DNA of 64,000 bases from Bacillota bacterium (lineage in GTDB: Bacteria > Bacillota > Clostridia > Lachnospirales > Lachnospiraceae): positions 1 through 64,000 of the forward strand of contig JAEVYY010000026.1 in assembly GCA_023392535.1 (NCBI GenBank), written 5' to 3'. How positions within the stretch are numbered: position 1 is the first letter of the stretch; each line of letters begins with the position of its first letter. Under the pieces are notes generated by a model. That model ran no database searches. It was not told the origin of the DNA and saw only the letters and a list, made by a program, of their open reading frames with translations. Both the position numbers and the translations under genes were made by a program. Of this stretch, positions 26,215 to 34,346 are shown piece by piece.

Positions 26215-27690
26215 CTAAAATGTACCATTTGCAATATCCGTGAAAATGGATACTATCGATTCTGAATGTATTCCAAAGAAAATAATTGCAATCGCAAAAA
26301 ATGACAATGGAAGCATCATCAACCAATTTGGATCTTTCACATCTTCAATTGTTTGATAATCAAATTCTTTTGAAGGAAAAAAGGCTCTTATTACAATATT
26401 CAACATATAGATAGCTGTCAATAATGCTGATATCAACAAAGCACCAATCCCTATGTAGGAAAGCAGATTCTCACTTTGTACTGCTGCATATGCCAAATTA
26501 TACTTGCTAATGAATCCACATAAACCAGGAACACCCATTAATGCAAGTGCGGAAATGGTGAAAATACCAAATACCTTTGGCATTTTTTTTCCTAAACCAT
26601 TTAATTCATGGATATATAATTTTCCCGTTTGTGTAATTACAGCACCCGCACAAAAGAAAGAGCATATTTTCATAATGGCATGAAAAACCAAATGGCTTAA
26701 TGCCCCAATGAAACCCAATGGTGTCATGATTACTGCACCAAATAAAATATAAGATAGATTGCTAATGGTTGAAAAGGCCAGACGTCTCTTTAAATGAGTT
26801 TCTTTTAAAGCCATACTGCATCCATATATAATTGTGAAGATTACGAAGGACATTACTACTTTTTGAGCCCATGATCCTCTTATAAAATCCGCTCCAAAAC
26901 TAAAATAAGTTATTCTTAATATTGCAAATGCACCCGACTTAACAACCGCAACTGCATGTAGCAACGCTGTCACAGGCGTTGGTGCAACACCTGCTTGTGG
27001 TAACCAGGAATGAAAAGGGCACATAGCAGCTTTTACACTAAACCCAAAAAAACTTAATACATATATAATCAGTAATACATTACTAGGAACTTGAATCATA
27101 TTGCTTTGAAAGACTCCACCAAATACAAAATCCATAGAATCACCATAAACAATAATAAAAATAACTCCTATAAATGCAAATGCTGCTCCACCTAAAGAAT
27201 AATACAAATAGTTACGACTTGCTAGTATTGCCTCTCTAGTTAGAGTATGCATCACGAGCGGTACCGTAACAAGAGTTAATAACTCATAGAAAAAATACAT
27301 GGTCAAAACATTCCCAGCCATTGCAATCCCAAGTGTCACTCCATACGTAATTGTATAGAACATAAAGAATGTTTTTTCATGTTTTTCATGTTTCATATAT
27401 TCTAAAGAATATAAAGTTGCCAAAGGCCATAAAGTCGAAACTAGTCCTGCAAAGATACATGCCATACCATCCAATTTCAAAGAAAGAGAAAGATTACCTG
27501 TAAAATGAAGGATTGTAAGAGAATTTTCAGGTCTGTGTAACAATAGTAAATAAACTACTATTGTATTTACTATTACGATTGCTTCCAAAAAAAAAGCCAT
27601 TTGAGTTCTTTTTTTAAAAGGTAATAGAGGAACTAACATTCCCCCAATAAAAGGTATTAAGATTACTATTATCATAAAACTAGTATTCAT
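26215..27690 (-). CDS. Mrp/Mbh-type antiporter subunit, NuoM/N-like (copy 3)
   Basis: The 491-residue membrane protein has 14 predicted helices, the conserved Glu (FFYELLTLVTVPLV) and the Lys in GFSVKAAMCPFHSWLPQAGVAPTPVTALLHAVAVVKSG. Family proteins form a hydrated ion path for H+ or Na+. The start at 27690 (MNTSFM) lies 7 nt after GGAGG; the ATG at 27696 is too close to the ribosome-binding site. It is followed at 15 bp by the 695-residue subunit. Sequence differs widely from the neighbouring copies, so this is not an assembly duplication. Confidence 0.88.
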   Translation of the reverse strand: MNTSFMIIVILIPFIGGMLVPLLPFKKRTQMAFFLEAIVIVNTIVVYLLLLHRPENSLTILHFTGNLSLSLKLDGMACIFAGLVSTLWPLATLYSLEYMKHEKHEKTFFMFYTITYGVTLGIAMAGNVLTMYFFYELLTLVTVPLVMHTLTREAILASRNYLYYSLGGAAFAFIGVIFIIVYGDSMDFVFGGVFQSNMIQVPSNVLLIIYVLSFFGFSVKAAMCPFHSWLPQAGVAPTPVTALLHAVAVVKSGAFAILRITYFSFGADFIRGSWAQKVVMSFVIFTIIYGCSMALKETHLKRRLAFSTISNLSYILFGAVIMTPLGFIGALSHLVFHAIMKICSFFCAGAVITQTGKLYIHELNGLGKKMPKVFGIFTISALALMGVPGLCGFISKYNLAYAAVQSENLLSYIGIGALLISALLTAIYMLNIVIRAFFPSKEFDYQTIEDVKDPNWLMMLPLSFFAIAIIFFGIHSESIVSIFTDIANGTF

Positions 27691-27705
27691 ATTCATTCCT
27701 CCTCC

Positions 27706-29184
27706 CTATAATATTGTTTCTACAATCTGGTTTAGATAAGATATAAGCCCATTTGGAGCAATTCCTAAAAGTACAGTCAATACAGTTAATACGATAACTG
27801 GTATTAACATCCAGTTAGATGGTTCCATTTTCTTACACTTTCTATAATCGAAATCATTACCAGGAAAGAAACCTTTTATGGTGATCGGAAGTAAATATCC
27901 AGCTGTTAAAAGCGCGCTAATTAATAAAACAACAGGACCCAACCAGGAAAAAACTGATATATTTGTTTGTAAAGATCCTGTTGCCAAATACCATTTACTT
28001 ACAAACCCACTCATGGGAGGAATTCCAATTAATGCCATAGATACCAATGTAAAACACCAAATAGTAACAGGCATTTCGTATCCAATCCCCGTTAATTGAT
28101 CTGCTCTTTGCTTTCCTGTCTGATAAATAATTATTCCAGCTATTAAAAATAAAGTTGTTTTGATAAATGCATGAAATATAATATGTAATAAGGCACCTGT
28201 CATTCCTATGGGATTCATCATAGCCAGTCCATATAAAATATATGAAATCTGACTGACGGTTGAATAAGCAAATCGTTTCTTCATAACTGGTTCTTGATAG
28301 GCCAGTAAGGAGCCCATAAATATCGTTATTAATATAAGTACCATCCAAGCATATTGAACCCAGGTACCTCTTAAGAAGTCAGGTCCAATAATATAATATA
28401 TAACGCGAATAATAGCAAGAGTACCACTTTTCACTATAATACCAGATAATACTGCTGAAGCTGGTGCTGGCGCAACCGGATGTGCTGTTGGTAACCATGC
28501 ATGTAAGGGGAACATACCGGCCTTTACACCAAATCCTACTATCATTAGGAAAGTAATCAATAATAGTAAAGTAACGTGTCCCTGAACCAAATTCATATCT
28601 AATACACCATTTGGACGAAATGTCCAATCAGTAGCATATTTAGAAAGAAAGAACAATCCGAATAAAGCCATATATGCACCACATAAAGAATAAAATAAAT
28701 ATTTTAAACCAGCCATAATCGCTTCTCTTGATCTATTATGTATGATAAGTGGTATTAGAACCAATGTCATAATCTCATAAAAAAGATACATTGTAATGAG
28801 ATTACCTGAAAAATCCAAGCCTAGTAATACACCAAAGGTAATCAGATAAAAGGCAAAATATCTTTTTTCGCACGCAACCTTTCTCATATAAGCAATTGAA
28901 AAAAATCCTGCAAGTGTCCATACAATTATTACAATACTTGCAAAAATCTTTCCTAAATCATCTATTTTAAAATAGATCGGGATATTTTTTGTCAACCAGA
29001 AAAGAATGATTCCCTCTTTACTGTTTATGATTGCATTTAATACCATGATCCCTGTCAATATCAGGATAACGTTTATAAAAATAATTAACTTTTTTCTACC
29101 CTTTACTTCTGGCACTACCAATAAACAAATTCCCGCAAAAATTGGAAGAAAAATTGGAAATAGTAATAGTAACGATTGATTCAT
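27706..29184 (-). CDS. Mrp/Mbh-type antiporter subunit, MnhD/MbhH-like (copy 2)
   Basis: The 492-residue membrane protein has Glu in LFYEIMTLVLIPLI and the motif GFGVKAGMFPLHAWLPTAHPVAPAPASAVLSGIIVKSG with the channel lysines. It most resembles MbhH or MnhD. The ATG at 29184 has AGGAGC 8 nt upstream; the longer frame from 29232 was rejected. It is third in the run of four antiporter-type subunits when counted from the 3' end of the operon. Confidence 0.88.
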   Translation of the reverse strand: MNQSLLLLFPIFLPIFAGICLLVVPEVKGRKKLIIFINVILILTGIMVLNAIINSKEGIILFWLTKNIPIYFKIDDLGKIFASIVIIVWTLAGFFSIAYMRKVACEKRYFAFYLITFGVLLGLDFSGNLITMYLFYEIMTLVLIPLIIHNRSREAIMAGLKYLFYSLCGAYMALFGLFFLSKYATDWTFRPNGVLDMNLVQGHVTLLLLITFLMIVGFGVKAGMFPLHAWLPTAHPVAPAPASAVLSGIIVKSGTLAIIRVIYYIIGPDFLRGTWVQYAWMVLILITIFMGSLLAYQEPVMKKRFAYSTVSQISYILYGLAMMNPIGMTGALLHIIFHAFIKTTLFLIAGIIIYQTGKQRADQLTGIGYEMPVTIWCFTLVSMALIGIPPMSGFVSKWYLATGSLQTNISVFSWLGPVVLLISALLTAGYLLPITIKGFFPGNDFDYRKCKKMEPSNWMLIPVIVLTVLTVLLGIAPNGLISYLNQIVETIL

Positions 29185-29245
29185 ACTTAAGCTCCTATCT
29201 GTGACATACCGCTTTACCAGCGCCTCAAACACTCTATTAGAACAC

Positions 29246-30736
29246 TTATGTAAACATATTAAGACCTATTTTAATAAGCTTTATCATTGGTTCGGAATAC
29301 ATACCAAGAAAAATATTTAATATAATAAAACATAGTAACGTTATTCCATATGTTTTACATTCTAAAAATTTAATACCTTTATATTGTGATTCAACAGGAG
29401 TGTAGATACGAATTACCGTTTTCATAAAATAAATTGCATTTAATATAGTACTAATTGCCAACGCAATTAAAACAGGAAGCATTTTCTTATTAGATTGTAC
29501 TGCTGCCTGTGAAAATAACAATTTGCTAATAAATCCAGAAAATATTGGTATACCTACCATTGATAAAGAACCAATTGTAAATGCAAATCCTGCAATTATA
29601 TTTCTATACCCTGATCCTGTAAGATTTGTAAACTGTCTATGCTTACCGGATACATCTGTCAGTCCGATAGCTGCTATAAATAATAAAGACTTTGTTGCAG
29701 CGTGAGATAAAATATGATAAATACTTGCAACCATACCTAATTCTGTTCCAAGTCCAAATCCCATATAAATATAGCCGATCTGAGCAACTGATGAAAAAGC
29801 GATCATCCTTCTGATATCATTTTCTTTGATCGCACTAAGAGATCCCATTATCATTCCAGCAATACCAAATATAAAAAATAAATGAATGACTTTACTGTTA
29901 CAAATAATAGAAAATCCTATTACACGATAAATAATTTTAATCAATAAAAAAATATAACCCTTAGATACCAGACTGGAAAGGATCGCTGCAGAGGATACCG
30001 TAGAATAACCATATGCATCCGGCAACCAGGCATGAAATGGATAAAGTGCACTTTTAATGGCAAGTCCTACACTAATAATACCTATTGAGACCAGTAGTGG
30101 AATGGTATAAATACCTTCTGCAACAATACGATTAACACTCTCCTTAATATTACTCATTAACAGATGTCCAGTTATATCATATAACATACTTAAACCCATT
30201 AATAATAAACCAGATCCAAGAAGACTCATAATCATATATCTTGTTGCGGCCTCAATTGTTCTACCTGTCTGTCTAATCATAATAAGTCCACAAGCAGATA
30301 TTGTATTTATTTCTACAAAAACATATGCTGTAAACAGATCATTCGTATAGACCAATGCGAGTAAAGAACTTAGTAATAAATTAATCATTATATAATATAA
30401 ATTAATCTTATCTGAATCGACTTCTGCCTCTAAATTACTTCTACCCCCAAATAGAGATAATAACATAATAATACAAAAAAATAATGCTATACCCGCTTCT
30501 AATACACCAGCTCTGATTTCATTTCCCCAAGGAGCAGGAAATTTACCCATCATATACACAAAACTTTGTCCACTTTTAATTAAGTATATTAATAAGCATC
30601 CGGACATCACGCTAATTATGAATAAAATAATTGTATTTAACCACTTTGCATATTTTCCATTTAATACGGAACTGATAATACTGGCGAACATGGATAAGAC
30701 AATAGAAAAACAAGGAAAATTTTGTATAAAATCCAA
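29246..30736 (-). CDS. Mrp/Mbh-type antiporter subunit, MnhD-like (copy 1)
   Basis: The 496-residue membrane protein has Glu in VFVEINTISACGLI and Lys in GLAIKSALYPFHAWLPDAYGYSTVSSAAILSSLVSKG. This is the first of the four antiporter-type subunits and directly follows the MnhC-like gene, the usual position of MnhD/MbhH. The start is TTG at 30736, with AGGAGGG about 10 nt upstream; no ATG with a better site is near. Three bp separate it from the upstream stop. Confidence 0.88.
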   Translation of the reverse strand: MDFIQNFPCFSIVLSMFASIISSVLNGKYAKWLNTIILFIISVMSGCLLIYLIKSGQSFVYMMGKFPAPWGNEIRAGVLEAGIALFFCIIMLLSLFGGRSNLEAEVDSDKINLYYIMINLLLSSLLALVYTNDLFTAYVFVEINTISACGLIMIRQTGRTIEAATRYMIMSLLGSGLLLMGLSMLYDITGHLLMSNIKESVNRIVAEGIYTIPLLVSIGIISVGLAIKSALYPFHAWLPDAYGYSTVSSAAILSSLVSKGYIFLLIKIIYRVIGFSIICNSKVIHLFFIFGIAGMIMGSLSAIKENDIRRMIAFSSVAQIGYIYMGFGLGTELGMVASIYHILSHAATKSLLFIAAIGLTDVSGKHRQFTNLTGSGYRNIIAGFAFTIGSLSMVGIPIFSGFISKLLFSQAAVQSNKKMLPVLIALAISTILNAIYFMKTVIRIYTPVESQYKGIKFLECKTYGITLLCFIILNIFLGMYSEPMIKLIKIGLNMFT

Positions 30737-30739
30737 TTT

Positions 30740-31114
30740 TTACAAACCCTCCTTTTTTAATTTTGTAGATATTTCATCCAAATCTAACGTTTGATATCTT
30801 TGATAAAGACGAATTGTAAGTGATAACATTAAAGCTGTTACTGATACTGCAACAACAATTCCTGTCAAAACGAGTCCGCTAGGTATAGGATTAATATACA
30901 TATCCACACTTTGAACCCCATCAATAATAATTGGTGAAATCCGGCCTTCTATATATCCTTTTTCTGCCAAAAACAAATAAACAGCCGTATCCATTATATT
31001 CAAACCTATAATTTTTTTAATCAAATTTTTTTGTAGAAGTAGGTTCGTGAAGCCAATTCCAAATAAAACCATAGAAACAGCCTCTCCATAGTTTGTAAAT
31101 AAATTTACACCCAT
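30740..31114 (-). CDS. mnhC: Antiporter subunit MnhC/MbhG-like
   Basis: The 124-residue protein has three membrane helices and the NuoK-like glutamate region (GLNIMDTAVYLFLAEKGY), typical of MnhC/MrpC. It starts at 31114 (MGVNLFTNYG) with GAGGAGG 9 nt upstream, so the frame from 31165 was rejected. It is inserted between the MnhB-like protein and the first large antiporter subunit, the same order as in Mrp and Mbh operons. Together these subunits form a secondary Na+/H+ antiporter or an ion-pumping module. Confidence 0.88.
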   Translation of the reverse strand: MGVNLFTNYGEAVSMVLFGIGFTNLLLQKNLIKKIIGLNIMDTAVYLFLAEKGYIEGRISPIIIDGVQSVDMYINPIPSGLVLTGIVVAVSVTALMLSLTIRLYQRYQTLDLDEISTKLKKEGL

Positions 31115-31116
31115 TT

Positions 31117-32079
31117 TTAAAGGCCTCCTCTTCTGAATAATGCGTAAAAAGCATACATAGTACAAGCAACCTCTGATCCTACAAAAATATTGATCGGAAG
31201 TATCATTCCGCTACTTAAGATACTGCCAGGATTACCGAGAGGAATATGATTATCTATACCATTTGCACCTGTATAAAAATAATAAATCATTAATATTCCA
31301 TATAATGTTAAAGCAGAAACTTTGACTATTTTATATGTTTTCTCATTAAAAAATCTTTGTGTCTTTTGAAATCCAAATGCGCTCACATATAAGATTATAC
31401 CTGCACCTAAAATTGCACCACCAGAAAAACCGCCACCAGGTGATAAGTGCCCATTTAAAATTACATATATTCCAAAAATAAAAATTATTGGTACAAGTAC
31501 AGATGCTACTTTTTGTAGAATCACATCATTTTTTGGTTCATAAATCCGATCATTTAATTCATTTGATTTTTTCAACTTTTCTTCGTTTACCATTAATAAA
31601 ATCATGACACAGCTGGCTGCTATAAAAAGTACACAAGTTTCTCCAAATGTATCAAAACCACGATAAGTTAGTATCATACCTGTAACTATATTAACAGCAC
31701 CAGTCTCCTGAAGACCTTTTTCAATATATCTTTGAGCCACTTCATTATTATCTGGATTTCTGGCATTTCCTGCCTTAGGTAAATATGATACAGCAAGTAA
31801 TAAAACTGCAATAATGGTAACACAAAACACGATAGATGCAAAAAAATAAAATCGATTGAACATTTTTATATTTTTATTTTTATCTATGTCATATACTTTT
31901 TCCATAACTAGAGCCTTATCATGCATACATTCTTCAATGGAACGATCTTCTTCCATTAATTGGAGCTGAGGCTGCATTTCTATTTTTCCAAGGTATGGAT
32001 CTTTCTCTCCTGCATACCATCGAAAGAATCGATAAGCTCTCGTTTTTTGATATTCTTCAGGTGATTTCAATTTACTCAT
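31117..32079 (-). CDS. Fused MbhE-MnhB (MbhF)-type antiporter subunit
   Basis: The 320-residue protein joins three parts. The first 70 or so residues are hydrophilic and unlike known partners. Residues about 75-175 match the MbhE type (VAQRYIEKGLQETGAVNIVTGMIL, YRGFDTFGE). The remainder is MnhB/MbhF (ILNGHLSPGGGFSGGAILGAGI). In Mrp the MbhE part is the C-terminus of MrpA; in Mbh it is separate. The start at 32079 (MSKLKS) has AAAGGGG 9 nt upstream. It overlaps the DUF4040 gene by 8 bp. Confidence 0.87.
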   Translation of the reverse strand: MSKLKSPEEYQKTRAYRFFRWYAGEKDPYLGKIEMQPQLQLMEEDRSIEECMHDKALVMEKVYDIDKNKNIKMFNRFYFFASIVFCVTIIAVLLLAVSYLPKAGNARNPDNNEVAQRYIEKGLQETGAVNIVTGMILTYRGFDTFGETCVLFIAASCVMILLMVNEEKLKKSNELNDRIYEPKNDVILQKVASVLVPIIFIFGIYVILNGHLSPGGGFSGGAILGAGIILYVSAFGFQKTQRFFNEKTYKIVKVSALTLYGILMIYYFYTGANGIDNHIPLGNPGSILSSGMILPINIFVGSEVACTMYAFYALFRRGGL

Positions 32080-32326
32080 TCTCATCATCCCCTTTCATTG
32101 CTTGAATTTTTTTAAGTGTTACAAAAAATAAGATACTTGTTACACCCGCACCAACTGCTGCTTCTGTAATTGCTAAATCAGGAGATTGTAAGATGACCCA
32201 TATAACTGACATAATGAGGCTATAGGACATAAAGATTAAAATAGAATTTAAAAGATTTTTAGAAAAACTTACTGAAATCGCACAAACAACTAAGAATCCT
32301 AAAAGAATATAAGTAAATATCTGCAT
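32072..32326 (-). CDS. DUF4040 (MbhD-like) antiporter subunit
   Basis: The 84-residue protein has three membrane helices and the conserved stretch SPDLAITEAAVGAGVTSILFFVTLKK, which in MrpA lies in its C-terminal part and in Mbh is MbhD. It overlaps its neighbours by 8 and 1 bp, so it is a core part of the complex. Separation of the MbhD piece from MrpA is the Mbh-like arrangement. Confidence 0.9.
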   Translation of the reverse strand: MQIFTYILLGFLVVCAISVSFSKNLLNSILIFMSYSLIMSVIWVILQSPDLAITEAAVGAGVTSILFFVTLKKIQAMKGDDENE

Positions 32327-32655
32327 TAATTATCCTCCACCTCACAATGTTGCTCTAAATTCTTATTTGTGGTTACTTCTAATCTGGAAATAACATGGGA
32401 AGAAACTGGGGAAGCAAACCAGAGAAAAAGAATGACTAGAAAAATCTTTAAGCTGGTATTATTAAAACCATTCATAATAATTAATCCTAATAATGAAATT
32501 CCTATTCCAAGTGTATCCCCTATGGAAGCCGCATGCATTCTATTTAATATGTATTTAAAGTGGAAAACTCCTATTATTTCCATAATAAAGAAAAAGATTC
32601 CAACAAACAAAAAGATTGTTCCTATTATAAACTTAATCCATTCCAATGCTTCCAT
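32326..32655 (-). CDS. mnhG: Antiporter subunit MnhG/MrpG
   Basis: The 109-residue protein has three membrane helices and the MnhG signature with DTLGIGISLLGLIIM and HAASIGD. It overlaps the MnhF-like gene by 23 bp and the DUF4040 gene by 1 bp. Small subunits E, F and G occur only in Mrp- and Mbh-type assemblies and are needed for their function. Confidence 0.9.
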   Translation of the reverse strand: MEALEWIKFIIGTIFLFVGIFFFIMEIIGVFHFKYILNRMHAASIGDTLGIGISLLGLIIMNGFNNTSLKIFLVILFLWFASPVSSHVISRLEVTTNKNLEQHCEVEDN

Positions 32656-32977
32656 CTTTTTTTTCTTCCCTTCTTATTTCATTTTCATTATAGACACCCA
32701 GATACACTTTAGAAATTACAATAACCGCCAAAAAACTAATCATAGCATATATTAGACAAATATCCACCAGATAGCTTTCTTTCATCATTATTGATAAAAT
32801 AGAAATTATAACCATGACCATTGTCCCCATCATATTGACCGTTACAATTCGATCTGCGACCCTGGGGCCAATAACAGCACGTACCAAACATAATAAAACG
32901 AGTAAAGCTAATATTATAATTGCGGTTATAAAGACAAAATGAGAAGCCATTTCTAAACTTTTTATTCCACCATTCAT
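32633..32977 (-). CDS. mnhF: Antiporter subunit MnhF/MrpF
   Basis: The 114-residue protein has three membrane helices and the MnhF core VRAVIGPRVADRIVTVNMMGT and SYLVDICLIYAMISFLAVIV. It starts at 32977 with a 4-bp ATGA overlap with the stop of mnhE, a sign of translational coupling; the longer frame upstream was rejected. C-terminal residues (NENEIRREEKKDGS) are hydrophilic. Confidence 0.9.
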   Translation of the reverse strand: MNGGIKSLEMASHFVFITAIIILALLVLLCLVRAVIGPRVADRIVTVNMMGTMVMVIISILSIMMKESYLVDICLIYAMISFLAVIVISKVYLGVYNENEIRREEKKDGSIGMD

Positions 32978-33441
32978 TTTCTTGATTGTTCCATCCTTTC
33001 TAATAATTTTATAAAGATACAAGCTTCAATCCCTTTACCAAAATCTTTGTCCAGACAATGAACTATATATTCATCGTCTTCCAATGAAACTGTAATGGTT
33101 CCTGGCGTTAACGTAATGGAATTTGCCAATACTGCCCTTGCTGTTTTCGTTTTTAAATTAGTCCTGAATTTTATAATTGCTGGTTCAAAATCGTACTTAG
33201 AAGAAAAAACTATTTTAAGTACTGCAATATTAGCTTTTATCACTTCAAATACTAAAATAACTATATACTTGATAATGAGGAAGATTTTCTTCATAATAAA
33301 TAAATCTTTTTGGATACTATACCCCATAAATTTACAAACAAAAAGATACATAATAGATGCAACTATAATACCAAAAAACACATTTTCTAAATTTAATTTA
33401 CCATTCAATACAATCCATAAAAGAAAATATATGAAATACAT
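32974..33441 (-). CDS. mnhE: Antiporter subunit MnhE/MrpE
   Basis: The 155-residue protein has two or three membrane helices and then a cytoplasmic tail with ITLTPGTITVSLEDDEYIVHCLDKD, the MnhE signature. It is the first gene of the operon (mnhE, mnhF, mnhG, DUF4040, MbhE-MnhB fusion, mnhC, then four antiporter-type subunits). The start has AAGGGGG upstream. It follows the terminator of trmB. Confidence 0.9.
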   Translation of the reverse strand: MYFIYFLLWIVLNGKLNLENVFFGIIVASIMYLFVCKFMGYSIQKDLFIMKKIFLIIKYIVILVFEVIKANIAVLKIVFSSKYDFEPAIIKFRTNLKTKTARAVLANSITLTPGTITVSLEDDEYIVHCLDKDFGKGIEACIFIKLLERMEQSRK

Positions 33442-33475
33442 ACCTGCCCCCTTTATCTCATGACCCTATTATGAT

Positions 33476-33509
33476 AAAACAGGTATCGACTACTGCCAAC
33501 ACCTGTTTT
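33476..33509 (-). terminator. Terminator of trmB, overlapping its stop codon
   Basis: AAAACAGGT (33476-33484) and ACCTGTTTT (33501-33509) form a 9-bp stem on the minus strand with the right arm inside the end of trmB, followed by TTTTATC. Confidence 0.6.
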
Positions 33510-34146
33510 GCCTTGAAATTATATATTTATGGATAGGATTACCCATAGATGAAAATTTCTGTTCATATTCCGTCATTATATTTCCAATATTCATATCATT
33601 ATCATTGTGAAGATCATAAGTAATCTGATCAATTGACCAATTGGCTTCCGAGACCTGCTCTACAGCAAAATCAAAAAGTCCTCTGTTGTCTGTTTTAAAT
33701 TCTAGATTCCCATCTGTTCTTAATATTTGATCATACCTCTCTAAATACTCTTTTGAAGGTAATCTTCTTTTAGCATGTCTGTCTTTTGGCCAGGGATCAG
33801 AAAAATTCAGATATATTTTATTCACCTCTTCAGCCGCAAATATCTCTGTTATCTCTGTAGCATCCAAGCACAAAAAACGTAGATTAGGAATATCTTCTTC
33901 TCCAATTTTTTGAATTGCCCTAAGTAAAACACTTGTATATTTTTCAATTCCAATAAAATTGATATTTGGATATAACTTGGCCATTTCAATGATAAACTGA
34001 CCTTTTCCCATTCCTATTTCTATGTAAAGAGGATTTTCCTTACAAAAAATATTTTTCCAATCGCTTTTTATTTCTTTTGGTCTCTGTATTACATATTTGC
34101 TTGATTCTATAATTTTTTCAGATCCTGTAATATTTCTTAGCCTCAT
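33490..34146 (-). CDS. trmB: tRNA (guanine-N7-)-methyltransferase
   Basis: The 218-residue enzyme has SAM-binding motif EIGMGKGQFIIEMA, a second motif ENFIGIEKY-like (PNINFIGIEKYTSV) and the RNA-binding SDPWPKDRHAKRRL, all hallmarks of TrmB. It methylates G46 of tRNA. The start has AAAGGCGG upstream. It lies before the antiporter operon, divergent from the carboxypeptidase. Confidence 0.94.
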   Translation of the reverse strand: MRLRNITGSEKIIESSKYVIQRPKEIKSDWKNIFCKENPLYIEIGMGKGQFIIEMAKLYPNINFIGIEKYTSVLLRAIQKIGEEDIPNLRFLCLDATEITEIFAAEEVNKIYLNFSDPWPKDRHAKRRLPSKEYLERYDQILRTDGNLEFKTDNRGLFDFAVEQVSEANWSIDQITYDLHNDNDMNIGNIMTEYEQKFSSMGNPIHKYIISRQNRCWQ

Positions 34147-34283
34147 AAAATACCGCCTTTAATCATATCCTATTATTCTACACTATTTTATTGAAAAAAG
34201 GAAGTCTCTTACCTTTTTATAACAGTATGTTTTAAAACATTACACATAAAGTATAATTTTATTTGAATTTTTTGTTTTACTAT

Positions 34284-34311
34284 TTGGTTTTCTATTAAAA
34301 TAGTGTATGAT
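34284..34311 (+). promoter_or_regulatory. Possible promoter of the D,D-carboxypeptidase gene
   Basis: TTGGTT (34284-34289), 16-nt spacer and TATGAT (34306-34311), about 35 nt before the chosen start at 34347. Confidence 0.4.
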
Positions 34312-34346
34312 AAATAATGATATTTATGAAAAACGGAGAAAGAAAA

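Noticed and set aside
27995..28348. Open frame overlapping the antiporter gene (117 aa), and many similar plus- and minus-strand frames such as 3011-3253 and 22079-22510
   Set aside because: They lie wholly inside well-supported genes in other frames, have odd composition and no ribosome-binding sites; they are shadows.
26215..30736. Four large antiporter subunits as an assembly duplication
   Set aside because: Sequences differ strongly in length, channel motifs and tails, so they are old paralogues.
33442..33489. Promoter of the antiporter operon
   Set aside because: No convincing -35/-10 pair was found; transcription may start inside trmB or pass the weak trmB terminator.
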